In this document: piece by piece, positions 6,910 to 14,872 of the stretch
How positions within the stretch are numbered: position 1 is the stretch's first letter
Layout: each line of letters opens with the position of its first letter
NCBI GenBank assembly: GCA_900752815.1
Contig: CAADWS010000058.1
Coordinates: 1 to 22,800 of the forward strand
Direction: 5' to 3'
Length of the DNA stretch: 22,800 nt
DNA from: Bacteroidaceae bacterium
GTDB taxonomy: Bacteria; Bacteroidota; Bacteroidia; Bacteroidales; Bacteroidaceae
The notes under the pieces: generated by a model
The model's input: only the letters and a program-made list of their open reading frames with translations
Databases searched by the model: none
Told to the model about the DNA's origin: nothing
Made by a program: the position numbers and the translations under genes

Positions 6910-8226
6910 ATGAACATCAAAGAACAAAAAAATCCGGCCGCAATACTGGTCGAAAGGAGATTCCTCCTGCCCTTCATCCTCATCACATCGCTATTCGCGC
7001 TTTGGGGATTTGCCAACGACATCACCAACCCCATGGTCGCCGCATTCCAGACCGTCATGGAAATATCAGCCACCAAAGCCTCCATGGTGCAGTTCGCCTT
7101 CTACGGAGGCTATGCCACCATGGCCATCCCCGCGGCTCTTTTCATCCGCAAATTCAGCTACAAAAGCGGTATCCTCATCGGCCTGGGGCTTTACGCCATA
7201 GGGGCCTTCCTGTTCATTCCGGCAGCAGCCTATGAAAACTTCACGTTCTTCTGCTTCTCGCTCTACATCCTCACATTCGGACTGGCCTTTCTCGAAACCA
7301 CGGCCAATCCCTTCATCCTCTCCTTAGGAAGCAAGGACTCCGCTACCCGCCGTCTGAATCTGGCACAGGCCTTCAACCCCATGGGGTCGCTCTCCGGCAT
7401 GGCGGTGGCTTCCCTCATCGTGCTGCCCAATCTCTGGTCTGACCGACGTAACGCAGCCGGCGAAATCATTTTCGGCACCCTGTCGGAAGCAGAAAAGGCA
7501 CAAATCAGAGTGCACGACCTCGCCGTCATCCGCGACCCCTACGTTGCCATCGGCCTGGTGGTCCTTATCATTTTCATCATCATCGCCCTGACCAAAATGC
7601 CCAACGCCGGGCATCAGGGAAAAAAGGCACCCGCTTGCGACACGCTTCGCCGTCTCTGGAAGAATAGTGTCTACCGCGAAGGCGTCGTGGCGCAAGTCTT
7701 CTATGTCGCCGCACAAATCATGGTGTGGACCTTTATCATCCAGTATGCCGACCGCCTGGGCATCAACAAGGCTACCGCTCAGAACTATAACATTGTGGCC
7801 ATGTCCACTTTCCTCTGCAGCCGCTTCATCAGCACCTTCCTCATGAAGTTTGTCAACTCACGCGCCCTGGTGGCCATCTTCGCCACCGGCGCCGCCTGCT
7901 GCACGCTGGGCACTATCTTCATCAATGGAATCGGCGGACTGTACTGCCTCGTGGCCATCAGTTTCTTCATGTCGCTGATGTTCCCCACCATCTACGGCAT
8001 TGCCCTTGAAAATGTGGAGGAACGCGACACTACGCTCGGAGCCGCCTTCCTGGTGATGGCCATCGTGGGCGGCGCTCTGATGCCTCCCCTTCAGGGCTCC
8101 ATCATCGACAAAGGCGAACTGTTCGGCATGCCGGCCGTCAACGTATCCTTTGTGCTTCCGCTCATCTGCTTCATGGCCGTATTCCTCTACGGCCTGCGCA
8201 GTTATCGCAAACAGCTGAAAGCCTAA
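6910..8226 (+). CDS. fucP: L-fucose:H+ symporter
   Basis: Inner-membrane major facilitator superfamily transporter that imports L-fucose with a proton. The protein has 438 residues, the same length as E. coli FucP, with about 12 hydrophobic helices. The first helix ends LFALWGFANDITNP, where Asp37 corresponds to the proton-coupling Asp46 of E. coli. FGLAFLETTANPF carries Glu129, corresponding to Glu135. GGYATMAIPAALFIRKFSYKSGI is the family's helix 2-3 region. It is the last gene of the operon and ends 22 bp before a strong terminator. No promoter is visible in the 183 bp before it, so it is probably transcribed from the fuc promoter. Confidence 0.95.
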   Translation: MNIKEQKNPAAILVERRFLLPFILITSLFALWGFANDITNPMVAAFQTVMEISATKASMVQFAFYGGYATMAIPAALFIRKFSYKSGILIGLGLYAIGAFLFIPAAAYENFTFFCFSLYILTFGLAFLETTANPFILSLGSKDSATRRLNLAQAFNPMGSLSGMAVASLIVLPNLWSDRRNAAGEIIFGTLSEAEKAQIRVHDLAVIRDPYVAIGLVVLIIFIIIALTKMPNAGHQGKKAPACDTLRRLWKNSVYREGVVAQVFYVAAQIMVWTFIIQYADRLGINKATAQNYNIVAMSTFLCSRFISTFLMKFVNSRALVAIFATGAACCTLGTIFINGIGGLYCLVAISFFMSLMFPTIYGIALENVEERDTTLGAAFLVMAIVGGALMPPLQGSIIDKGELFGMPAVNVSFVLPLICFMAVFLYGLRSYRKQLKA

Positions 8227-8248
8227 ACAGGAAAATCAACCCACTCAA

Positions 8249-8297
8249 GGGACTGTGCCGGAAGGAATGGAACGGCGCAGTCCCTTTCTTTTTTTCT
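8249..8297 (+). terminator. Intrinsic terminator of the fuc operon
   Basis: GGGACTGTGCCG (8249-8260) pairs with CGGCGCAGTCCC (8273-8284) with only one mismatch, followed by TTTCTTTTTTT. This is the strongest terminator in the operon and marks its end. Confidence 0.9.
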
Positions 8298-8485
8298 GCC
8301 ATTTCCGAAGGAAAATCCGTTCTCTCCCATCTGAATACATCCGTGAGGCCACAGCAGGATGCAGCAGGCAAAACAACGGCAACTGCCGCGAACAGGCCCC
8401 TCATCCCGCCTCGTACGAAGAGGAAAAGCAATACAAAAAGAAAGAAAATAAGCAAAATCATTATCATATTTCCACGAAAAAGCGC
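8298..8485. other. Intergenic spacer between fuc terminator and asnA promoter
   Basis: No gene, repeat or strong hairpin is visible here. Composition falls from GC-rich to A-rich towards the asnA promoter. Short open frames cover this stretch but have no homology I recognise and no plausible start context. Confidence 0.5.
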
Positions 8486-8514
8486 TTTATATTATCAAAT
8501 AATATGTATTTTTG
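8486..8514 (+). promoter_or_regulatory. Promoter of asnA
   Basis: TATTTTTG (8507-8514) is a full match to the Bacteroidetes -7 box TAnnTTTG. A weak -33 element TTTA (8486-8489) lies 17 bp upstream. The inferred start near 8521 leaves about 30 nt to the ATG at 8551. An in-frame ATG at 8512 lies inside the -7 box, so it cannot be the start if this promoter is used. Confidence 0.7.
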
Positions 8515-8550
8515 CCGACAACTAATTCACTACCTAACCATAAAAAAGCA

Positions 8551-9588
8551 ATGAGTTACCTCATAAAACCCCAAAACTACCGACCGCTGCTGAATCAGAA
8601 CGAAACTGAACAGGGCATTAAGGTCATCAAAGAATTTTTTCAGGAAAATCTTTCGACAGGCCTGCGGCTGCGCCGCGTGACAGGCCCGCTGTTCGTCTTG
8701 CGCGGACTCGGCATCAACGATGACCTCAGCGGGAAAGAACGGCCCGTCACCTTCCCCATCAAAGACCTGAATGATGCACAGGCGGAAGTGGTGCATTCAC
8801 TCGCCAAGTGGAAACGGCTCACACTGGCCGACCATAAAGTGCAGCCCGGTTACGGCATCTACACCGACATGAACGCCATACGCGCCGACGAGGAACTGGG
8901 CAACCTGCACTCTCTCTATGTGGACCAGTGGGACTGGGAGCGCGTCATCCTGCCGGAAGAGCGCAACCTGCAATATCTGAAGCGTACCGTCCGCTGCATC
9001 TACTCGGCCATGCTGCGCACAGAATTTCTCGTATGCGAACGCTTCCCGCAGCTGCGCCCCAAGCTGCCTGAAGAAGTCACCTTTATCCATGCCGAAGAAC
9101 TGTTGCAACGCTATCCCGGCCTGGGGCCCAAAGAACGCGAAAACGCCATCACCAAAGAATATGGCGCCGTCTTCATCATCGGCATAGGCGGTCCGCTCTC
9201 CAACGGCGAGCCCCACGACCTCAGAGCCCCCGACTACGACGATTACAGCACCCTTGCCGAAAACGGTCTCCCGGGACTCAACGGCGACCTGCTCGTATGG
9301 TACGATGTGCTGGACCGCGCCGTGGAAGTATCCTCCATGGGTATCCGCGTTGACAAGGAAGCGCTCCTGCGCCAGCTCCAACACAGCGGAAAGGAAGAAC
9401 GCCTGCAACTCTATTTCCACCGACGGCTCACCGAGGGTTCACTGCCGTTAAGCATCGGCGGCGGTATCGGCCAGTCGCGCCTTTGCATGCTCTATCTGGG
9501 CAAGGCCCACATCGGAGAAATTCAGGCCAGCATCTGGCCCTCCGACATGCGCAGCGAATGTGCCGAAGCCAACATTCCCCTCATCTGA
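8551..9588 (+). CDS. asnA: Aspartate--ammonia ligase (asparagine synthetase A)
   Basis: Ammonia-dependent, ATP-using synthesis of L-asparagine from L-aspartate, with a class II aminoacyl-tRNA synthetase-like fold. The protein has 345 residues from this start (E. coli 330). Family motifs are VVHSLAKWKR, LYVDQWDWERV, the active-site block GIGGPLSNGEPHDLRAPDYDDYS, VSSMGIRVD and GGGIGQSRLCMLYL, all in order and intact. An in-frame ATG 39 bp upstream was rejected because it sits in the promoter and would add residues absent from homologues. The gene has its own promoter and terminator and shows no functional link to its neighbours. Confidence 0.96.
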   Translation: MSYLIKPQNYRPLLNQNETEQGIKVIKEFFQENLSTGLRLRRVTGPLFVLRGLGINDDLSGKERPVTFPIKDLNDAQAEVVHSLAKWKRLTLADHKVQPGYGIYTDMNAIRADEELGNLHSLYVDQWDWERVILPEERNLQYLKRTVRCIYSAMLRTEFLVCERFPQLRPKLPEEVTFIHAEELLQRYPGLGPKERENAITKEYGAVFIIGIGGPLSNGEPHDLRAPDYDDYSTLAENGLPGLNGDLLVWYDVLDRAVEVSSMGIRVDKEALLRQLQHSGKEERLQLYFHRRLTEGSLPLSIGGGIGQSRLCMLYLGKAHIGEIQASIWPSDMRSECAEANIPLI

Positions 9589-9622
9589 CCCTGCTCCCCC
9601 TGACTGGCGCAAGGCCCGACCC

Positions 9623-9670
9623 AACGACTGCACCGGAAATCCACGTTTTCCGATGCAGTCGTTTTCCTTT
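9623..9670 (+). terminator. Intrinsic terminator of asnA
   Basis: AACGACTGCA (from 9623) pairs perfectly with TGCAGTCGTT (ending 9663). An inner CGGAAA/TTTCCG pairing extends the stem past a small mismatch, and TTTTCCTTT follows. It lies 35 bp after the asnA stop. Confidence 0.9.
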
Positions 9671-9796
9671 ATATATATTAAGGTATCACCAGCCTGCCTC
9701 CTGAAACGATGCCCGTCTTTTCCGGGACAGACCACAAGGGGTGACGGGTGAAACCAATAATCCTCAAAACGGGAAAAATCCACCCGCCCAACAAAA
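9671..9796. other. Intergenic spacer before repeat array B
   Basis: This is the first part of a gap of about 440 bp between the asnA terminator and the TPR gene. It starts with an AT-rich stretch (TATATATATTAAGG) and holds no gene, promoter or notable hairpin that I can support. From 9881 to 10080, beyond the array, I also see nothing but anonymous sequence. Confidence 0.45.
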
Positions 9797-9880
9797 GTAC
9801 TGACTGTTTTTTCTAAACTACCAACAGTTTTTCCTAAAGTACTGACTGTTTTTCCTAAAGTACCAACTGTTTCCGGTGAA
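9797..9880 (-). repeat. 21-bp tandem repeat array B (4 units, inverted relative to A and C)
   Basis: There are four abutting 21-bp units starting at 9797, 9818, 9839 and 9860. They are the reverse complement of the units at 257 and 17156. In plus-strand reading they show GTACTGACTGTTTTT then CCTAAA or TCTAAA. Units 2 and 4 carry CTACCAAC/GTACCAAC variants, and unit 4 loses the tract at its end. The array lies downstream of the asnA terminator and about 200 bp upstream of the TPR/kor promoter. Confidence 0.9.
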
Positions 9881-10080
9881 TGCAGAACACATTTTTTCCG
9901 TGTCTGCTCCCTGGCGTTCAGCCCATCCCAACGCCCCGATTTCCAGCAGTTCTATCGCAAAGACCGTCGCCTCACCATCCCTCACATCCCCCCTCTGAAA
10001 GAAGCGCTGCCAATTCAGCTTTCTTAACCATAGACGGCAAAAACTTTCTCTTTTTACCCGCCACTTTGAACAGAATAATG

Positions 10081-10088
10081 TAACTTTG
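10081..10088 (+). promoter_or_regulatory. -7 box upstream of the TPR/kor operon
   Basis: TAACTTTG matches the Bacteroidetes -7 consensus TAnnTTTG fully and lies 24 bp before the ATG of the TPR gene. No good -33 element is found at 19-21 bp; a TTTG at 10065-10068 is too close. It is the only candidate promoter before the kor genes. Confidence 0.55.
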
Positions 10089-10112
10089 CTTTCGTAGGAA
10101 CAAAGTGAAGCC

Positions 10113-10388
10113 ATGCAAGCCATCCACGAAAAGATTCAGAATAAGATAGAACAGGGAGAGCTGGAAGAGGCCCGCCAACTGGTGGAAACCGCATTGTCGA
10201 ACGACGGAAATGACGCATTGCTGCACTATCTGAAAGGAAAGATTTTCCTGAAAAACAGCGACTGGCGACAAGCTACCAACTGCTTCCTGCGCTCCGAGCA
10301 ACTCGACGCAGACAGTCCCGCAGCCGAAGCCCGGAAAATGCTGGCAGACATCATGGACTTCTACCACAAAGACCTGTATAATCCCTGA
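10113..10388 (+). CDS. Small tetratricopeptide-repeat protein
   Basis: A 91-residue, all-helical, cytoplasmic protein with no signal peptide. Residues from about 8 to 70 fit roughly two TPR units: IQNKIEQGELEEARQLVETAL, then LHYLKGKIFLKNSDWRQATNCFLRSEQLD. The Gly-Ala spacing and closing Asp are typical. It precedes the ferredoxin-korA gene by 65 bp on the same strand and is likely co-transcribed from the box at 10081. A small TPR gene before kor genes is an arrangement I recall from Bacteroides. Its role, perhaps complex assembly, is not known from the sequence. Confidence 0.8.
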   Translation: MQAIHEKIQNKIEQGELEEARQLVETALSNDGNDALLHYLKGKIFLKNSDWRQATNCFLRSEQLDADSPAAEARKMLADIMDFYHKDLYNP

Positions 10389-10453
10389 CCCGTAACCGGC
10401 AAAGGGAACGACAGCAGAAAATCGGAATCAATCCAAAAAAACAAATAAAGACA

Positions 10454-11863
10454 ATGAGCAAAATAAAAGGAGCAGTAGTGGTCGACACCGAACGGTGCAA
10501 AGGGTGCAACCTCTGTGTTGTAGCCTGCCCCACCGACACTTTGGCGCTGACCACCAACGAAGTAAACCATAAGGGCTACCCATACAGCTACAGCGCCCGC
10601 CCCGATGCCTGCATCGGTTGCGCCACATGCGCCATAGTCTGCCCTGACGGCTGCATCACAGTCTATAAGGACAAAACTTCAGCCGCCGCCCCTGCCACCT
10701 CCGCCGGCAACATGGCGGCACCACTGCCGGACGCTCCCGCCCCCGTAATCGCCACGCCCCAAGACACCTCTGCATCCGAAGTGCTGCTGATGAAAGGAAA
10801 CGAAGCCATCGCCCACGCCGCCATCCGCTGCGGTTGCGACGGATATTTCGGCTACCCCATCACGCCACAGAGCGAAGTGCTCGAAACCCTGGCCGAACTG
10901 AAGCCATGGGAAACGACCGGAATGGTGGTGCTGCAGGCCGAAAGCGAAGTGGCTTCCATCAATATGCTCTACGGTGGCGGCGGAACAGGAAAACGCGTCA
11001 TGACTTCCTCCTCGAGCGTAGGCATCGCACTGATGCAGGAAGGTATCAGCTATATGGCCGGAGCAGAAATTCCGGGTCTCATTGTCAACGTTCAGCGCGG
11101 CGGCCCGGGCCTGGGCACCATACAACCCTCGCAAAGCGACTACAACCAGGCCACCCGCGGAGGTGGAAACGGCGACTACAATCTCATCGTACTCGCTCCC
11201 GCTTCCGTTCAGGAAATGGCCGACTTTGTCGACCTCGGTTTCCAACTCGCCTTCAAATACAGAAATCCCGTCATTATGCTTTCCGACGGCGTTATCGGGC
11301 AGATGATGGAAAAAGTCGTATTGCCTCCCTTCAAGCCCCGCCGCACCGAAGCTCAGATTCTGGCTGAATGTCCATGGGCTGCCAATGGCATGGGACTCAA
11401 GGCACGCAGCCCCCATGCCATCACATCGCTCGACCTGGACCCCGTAGCCATGGAGCATCACAATCTCCACCTTCAGGAAAAATACCGCAGCATCAAGGCC
11501 AACGAAGTGCGCTATGAAGCCATCGATTGCGACGACATCGAATATCTGGTGGTCGCCTTCGGTTCGGCAGCGCGCATCTCGCAGAAAGCCATCGACATGG
11601 CCCGTGAAAAAGGTATTAAGGTCGGACTCTTCCGCCCTATCACGCTATGGCCCTTCCCCGAAAAGGAAATCGGAGAACTGGCACAGCGTGTCAAAGGTAT
11701 CCTTACGGTAGAAATCAACGCCGGACAGATGGTATTTGACGTACACGCAGCAGCCGAGGGACACACTCCGGTACGCCACTTCGGCCGTCTGGGCGGCATT
11801 GTGCCGAGCCCCGACGAAATCGTCGAAGCACTCGACCAGCTGGTGTCCTCCACGCAAGCCTAA
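10454..11863 (+). CDS. korA: 2-oxoacid:ferredoxin oxidoreductase, ferredoxin domain fused to alpha subunit
   Basis: This 469-residue protein joins two usual subunits. Residues 1-75 are a ferredoxin with two [4Fe-4S] motifs: Cys15, 18, 21, 25 and Cys53, 56, 59, 63, each ending CP. Residues 76-113 are an Ala/Pro-rich linker. From about 114 the alpha subunit (KorA/VorB type) begins: LLMKGNEAIAHAAIRCG, GYFGYPITPQSEVLE, QAESEVASINM, GGPGLGTIQPSQ, then the C-terminal domain around VGLFRPITLWPFP. The complex oxidatively decarboxylates a 2-oxoacid (2-oxoglutarate, or branched-chain in VorB naming) to acyl-CoA and reduces ferredoxin, or runs in reverse. Many Bacteroides encode the ferredoxin as a separate gene. 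The frame is continuous, so the fusion is seen directly. Substrate is uncertain. Confidence 0.92.
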   Translation: MSKIKGAVVVDTERCKGCNLCVVACPTDTLALTTNEVNHKGYPYSYSARPDACIGCATCAIVCPDGCITVYKDKTSAAAPATSAGNMAAPLPDAPAPVIATPQDTSASEVLLMKGNEAIAHAAIRCGCDGYFGYPITPQSEVLETLAELKPWETTGMVVLQAESEVASINMLYGGGGTGKRVMTSSSSVGIALMQEGISYMAGAEIPGLIVNVQRGGPGLGTIQPSQSDYNQATRGGGNGDYNLIVLAPASVQEMADFVDLGFQLAFKYRNPVIMLSDGVIGQMMEKVVLPPFKPRRTEAQILAECPWAANGMGLKARSPHAITSLDLDPVAMEHHNLHLQEKYRSIKANEVRYEAIDCDDIEYLVVAFGSAARISQKAIDMAREKGIKVGLFRPITLWPFPEKEIGELAQRVKGILTVEINAGQMVFDVHAAAEGHTPVRHFGRLGGIVPSPDEIVEALDQLVSSTQA

Positions 11864-11891
11864 ACACAACACTAACCCAACGAGTTCACCC

Positions 11892-12194
11892 ATGGACATT
11901 AGCCCCAACGACCTGCAAAACCGCATGGCCGAACGAGACGAAGAACGGCAAAGACAAAAGGCCAAGCGCAACCTCATCCTGCGCAACATGCTCAACGCCG
12001 TCTTCATTCTGCTGGCCCTCATCACCATGACATGCATCGGCCTGTACTGGAAAGAGCCTGAAACTCCGGCATGGTGTTACCAGCTTGGCATCGTAGCCGT
12101 CATCGTCAAAATGTGCGAAGCCTTGCTCCGGATGCCCGGACTCGGCCATCAACCACGCCAGAACCAGCTGAACCGCCACCGGCGGAGATTCTGA
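11892..12194 (+). CDS. Small two-helix membrane protein within the kor operon
   Basis: A 100-residue protein. The N-terminus is charged and probably cytoplasmic (QNRMAERDEERQRQKAKRN, possibly a short coiled coil). Two hydrophobic segments follow at about 32-52 (NMLNAVFILLALITMTCIGLYW) and 61-79, then a basic tail (RHRRRF). It has no signal peptidase site. The ATG at 11892 is chosen over upstream in-frame starts that overlap korA. It starts 28 bp after korA and ends 75 bp before korB, so it sits inside the operon. I recall a similar small gene here in other Bacteroides, which suggests a link to the enzyme, perhaps membrane tethering. That role is inference. Confidence 0.75.
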   Translation: MDISPNDLQNRMAERDEERQRQKAKRNLILRNMLNAVFILLALITMTCIGLYWKEPETPAWCYQLGIVAVIVKMCEALLRMPGLGHQPRQNQLNRHRRRF

Positions 12195-12269
12195 ACCGGT
12201 CCGCCGCAAGGCCCCGGCTGCGGCACACATTTCAACAGATACCCTCCAAAGAAAGTTTAATCCTACAAT

Positions 12270-13073
12270 ATGAGCGAACAAAACATCACGGCCGAAAACG
12301 ACGGAAAGTCCGTTTCCGAAAACATCATCCGGCCTGAAAACCTGATTTACCAGAAGCCCGCCCTGCTGAACGACACCAGCATGCACTACTGTCCGGGCTG
12401 TTCGCACGGCGTCGTGCACAAACTCATTGCGGAAATCATTGCCGAAATGGGTATGGAAGAAAAAACAATCGGTGTCAGCCCCGTGGGTTGCGCTGTCTTC
12501 GCCTACCGCTATATCGATATCGACTGGCAAGAAGCCGCACACGGACGTGCACCGGCCGTTGCCACCGCCTGCAAGCGTCTGTGGCCCGACCGTCTGGTCT
12601 TTACCTATCAGGGTGACGGCGACCTGGCCTGCATCGGTACCGCAGAAACCATCCACGCGCTCAACCGTGGCGAAAACATCACCATCATCTTCATCAACAA
12701 CGCCATTTACGGCATGACCGGCGGGCAGATGGCCCCCACCACACTGATGGGAATGAAAACCGCCACCTGTCCTTACGGACGTCAGGCCGACCTGCACGGC
12801 TATCCTCTCAAGATAACGGAAATCGCAGCCCAGCTTGAAGGAACCGCCTACGTAAGCCGCCAGAGTGTGCACAACGTGGCCGCCATCCGAAAAGCCAAAA
12901 AGGCCATCCGGAAAGCCTTCGAATATTCCATGGCCGGCAAAGGCTCCAACCTTGTCGAGATTGTCAGCACCTGTGCCTCGGGATGGAAGATGAGCCCCGA
13001 AAAAGCCAACCAATGGCTGGAGGAACATATGCTGGAATACTATCACGCCGGCGATCTGAAAGACGTAAAGTAA
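12270..13073 (+). CDS. korB: 2-oxoacid:ferredoxin oxidoreductase, beta subunit (TPP-binding)
   Basis: The 267-residue catalytic subunit that binds thiamine diphosphate and a [4Fe-4S] cluster. CPGCSHG (Cys41, Cys44) starts the conserved domain, SPVGCAVFAYRY follows, and the TPP/Mg motif is GDGDLACIGTAE (115-126) with NNAIYGMTGGQMAPTT (143-158). The N-terminal 25 residues are extra and polar. It partners with the korA product and KorC. The ATG at 12270 follows an A-rich leader; korC lies 95 bp downstream with a small hairpin (TTCCGC/GCGGAA) in the gap. Confidence 0.93.
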   Translation: MSEQNITAENDGKSVSENIIRPENLIYQKPALLNDTSMHYCPGCSHGVVHKLIAEIIAEMGMEEKTIGVSPVGCAVFAYRYIDIDWQEAAHGRAPAVATACKRLWPDRLVFTYQGDGDLACIGTAETIHALNRGENITIIFINNAIYGMTGGQMAPTTLMGMKTATCPYGRQADLHGYPLKITEIAAQLEGTAYVSRQSVHNVAAIRKAKKAIRKAFEYSMAGKGSNLVEIVSTCASGWKMSPEKANQWLEEHMLEYYHAGDLKDVK

Positions 13074-13168
13074 CACGCCGAGTTCCTCCAACACCGCCTG
13101 CACCTCCGTTCCGCTCCGCTGCGGAAGGCAGCCCGGCAGGCACACCCCATTATCAACCACACAACACC

Positions 13169-13705
13169 ATGAAACAAGAAATCATCATAGCAGGCTTCGG
13201 CGGACAGGGAGTTCTCTCCCTGGGAAAAATCCTTGCCTATGCCGGACTTATGGAAGGAAAGGAAGTCACCTGGATGCCGGCCTACGGACCGGAACAGCGT
13301 GGAGGCACAGCCAACGTGACAGTCATCGTCAGTGACGAAAAAATCTCCTCTCCCATTCTCAGTACCTATGACACGGCCATCGTACTCAACCAACCGTCGC
13401 TCGAAAAATTCGAGTCAACAATCAAACCCGGCGGCACGCTGATTTACGACAGCTTCGGCATCATCGAAAAGCCCGTACGCGAAGACATCTCCATCTATCA
13501 GATCAACGCGATGGAGACAGCTGCCGAAATGAAAATGATGAAATGCTTCAACATGTTCATTCTGGGCGGATTCCTGAAGATACACCCCATCGTATCGCTG
13601 GAAAACGTGATGAAAGCCCTGGCCAAGACACTTCCCGAACGCCACCACCACCTGCTTCCCATGAATGAGCAGGCCATTCTCAAGGGGATGGAAATCATAC
13701 GGTAG
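13169..13705 (+). CDS. korC: 2-oxoacid:ferredoxin oxidoreductase, gamma subunit
   Basis: A 178-residue subunit of the pyruvate/ketoisovalerate oxidoreductase gamma family. It opens with IIIAGFGGQGVLSLGKILAYAG, the family signature near the N-terminus, followed by MPAYGPEQRGGTANVTVIVSD. It completes the KorA-B-C complex. The ATG at 13169 is chosen because the signature follows it at once. A longer frame from 12983 would overlap korB and add low-complexity Pro/Arg sequence. It is the last clearly functional gene of the kor operon. Confidence 0.93.
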   Translation: MKQEIIIAGFGGQGVLSLGKILAYAGLMEGKEVTWMPAYGPEQRGGTANVTVIVSDEKISSPILSTYDTAIVLNQPSLEKFESTIKPGGTLIYDSFGIIEKPVREDISIYQINAMETAAEMKMMKCFNMFILGGFLKIHPIVSLENVMKALAKTLPERHHHLLPMNEQAILKGMEIIR

Positions 13706-13751
13706 AGCGGCGGATACACAAGAAAAACGACGGAACGCTGACAGCGTCCAC

Positions 13752-13774
13752 CATCCGGGCAACCCGCCCGGATG
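13752..13774 (+). other. Hairpin downstream of korC
   Basis: CATCCGGGC (13752-13760) pairs perfectly with GCCCGGATG (13766-13774) around AACCC. No T run follows, so it is not a standard intrinsic terminator. It may mark an RNA 3' end or processing site, as the next gene begins 71 bp later. Confidence 0.45.
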
Positions 13775-13845
13775 TCACTGCCAGCCTCCCTGCAAAAGGA
13801 CACAGAGAAGTCCTCATATTTATTTACATTCTAAACGAAACCGTT

Positions 13846-14109
13846 ATGGCAAGCAGAAAACAACTGAAGAAAAGCATCAACCTCGTATGCGGCGAACTCT
13901 TTGCCGACTGTGTAGCACTGAGCCTGTGCCAGCAGGCCGACAAGGAAGCTCTGCAGGCACTGATGGCCGAAGTCCTCGCCCTTCAAAGTGAATATGTATC
14001 TCGCATCAGCCACACCGAGAAAGGACAGGAAAAACTCTTCTACAAGAAGTTGCGCGAAGAGTTTACCGCAAAATCCAATGAACTGAGCGAAAAAATCATC
14101 AAAGCCTGA
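13846..14109 (+). CDS. Small conserved hypothetical protein
   Basis: An 87-residue, mostly helical, soluble protein beginning MASRKQLKKSINLVCGELFADCVALSL and ending in a Lys/Glu-rich helix (EKLFYKKLREEF to SEKIIKA). It has no signal peptide, membrane segment or catalytic motif that I recognise. I recall similar short proteins in Bacteroides genomes, without a function. It lies 140 bp after korC on the same strand, behind a hairpin, so co-transcription is uncertain. No TAnnTTTG box is visible in front of it. Confidence 0.75.
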   Translation: MASRKQLKKSINLVCGELFADCVALSLCQQADKEALQALMAEVLALQSEYVSRISHTEKGQEKLFYKKLREEFTAKSNELSEKIIKA

Positions 14110-14246
14110 GCCTAACCGCACAGCGCTTGCAAAAAATCCAGGTGGCGATGCCTGCTTTACAGCTACGCACTGGCACTTGGACTTTTATTTTTCTTGAACC
14201 TGCAGAAGCCTCCGATGACAAGGAGCTTCGCAACATCAAGTCCGAC

Positions 14247-14810
14247 ATGGCTATTTTCAAAAAAATCTGCAGCAAGATATTTTTCGGCTGGATGGGCTGG
14301 CGCGAAAACGTCACGGTGCCCCGTCACGACAAATGCATCATCTGCGTAGCTCCCCATACCAGCAACTGGGATTTCATCATTGCCAAACTCTACTACTGGA
14401 GTTTAGGACGCACCGCCGGCTTTCTGATGAAAAAGGAATGGTTCTTCTGGCCCCTCGGGGTCATATTCAGAAGGATGGGCGGCATTCCCGTGTTTCGCAG
14501 CCAAAAGTGCAGCCTTACCGACCAGCTGGCCGCCCGGGCCATGGAAGCCGACCATTTTGAGCTGGCCATAACTCCTGAAGGCACGCGCTCACTGGCCACA
14601 ACCTGGAAGCGCGGATTCTATTTCATCGCGCTGAAGGCGAAACTCCCCATCATGCTCTACGCCATCGACTACGAGAACAGGCTCATCAGTTGCACCCGGA
14701 CGCTCATCCCCACGGGCAACGTGGAAGCCGACCTCAAGGAAATCATGGAATACTACCGCCCCTGCAAGGCAAAATACTCGGAGAAATTTGCTGTGGAAGA
14801 AATTGACTGA
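14247..14810 (+). CDS. 1-acyl-sn-glycerol-3-phosphate acyltransferase-like protein (PlsC family)
   Basis: A 187-residue, membrane-associated acyltransferase. The catalytic HX4D motif is HTSNWD (His37, Asp42), and PEGTRS at 110-115 is the phosphate-binding motif III. Between them FFWPLGVIFRRMGGIPVFR matches motif II. It is shorter than E. coli PlsC (245 aa) and closer to the compact acyltransferases common in Bacteroidetes, so glycerophospholipid synthesis is likely but the acceptor could be another lipid. The ATG at 14247 is preferred to a TTG start at 14127, since that extension has no family similarity. It ends 62 bp before a long hairpin. Confidence 0.85.
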   Translation: MAIFKKICSKIFFGWMGWRENVTVPRHDKCIICVAPHTSNWDFIIAKLYYWSLGRTAGFLMKKEWFFWPLGVIFRRMGGIPVFRSQKCSLTDQLAARAMEADHFELAITPEGTRSLATTWKRGFYFIALKAKLPIMLYAIDYENRLISCTRTLIPTGNVEADLKEIMEYYRPCKAKYSEKFAVEEID

Positions 14811-14872
14811 AACGGCGGCGCGCGCCGCCCGGTCTGCATCTGCCAAGAGGAGCAAAAGCGAATCCATTACAC

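Noticed and set aside
8512..8550. Upstream ATG for asnA
   Set aside because: It lies inside the TATTTTTG promoter box and adds residues not found in AsnA proteins.
12983..13168. Longer korC beginning inside korB
   Set aside because: The extension overlaps korB and is Pro/Arg-rich; the gamma-subunit signature begins directly after the ATG at 13169.
14127..14246. TTG start for the acyltransferase
   Set aside because: The extra 40 residues are not like PlsC proteins, and an ATG at 14247 begins the typical N-terminus.
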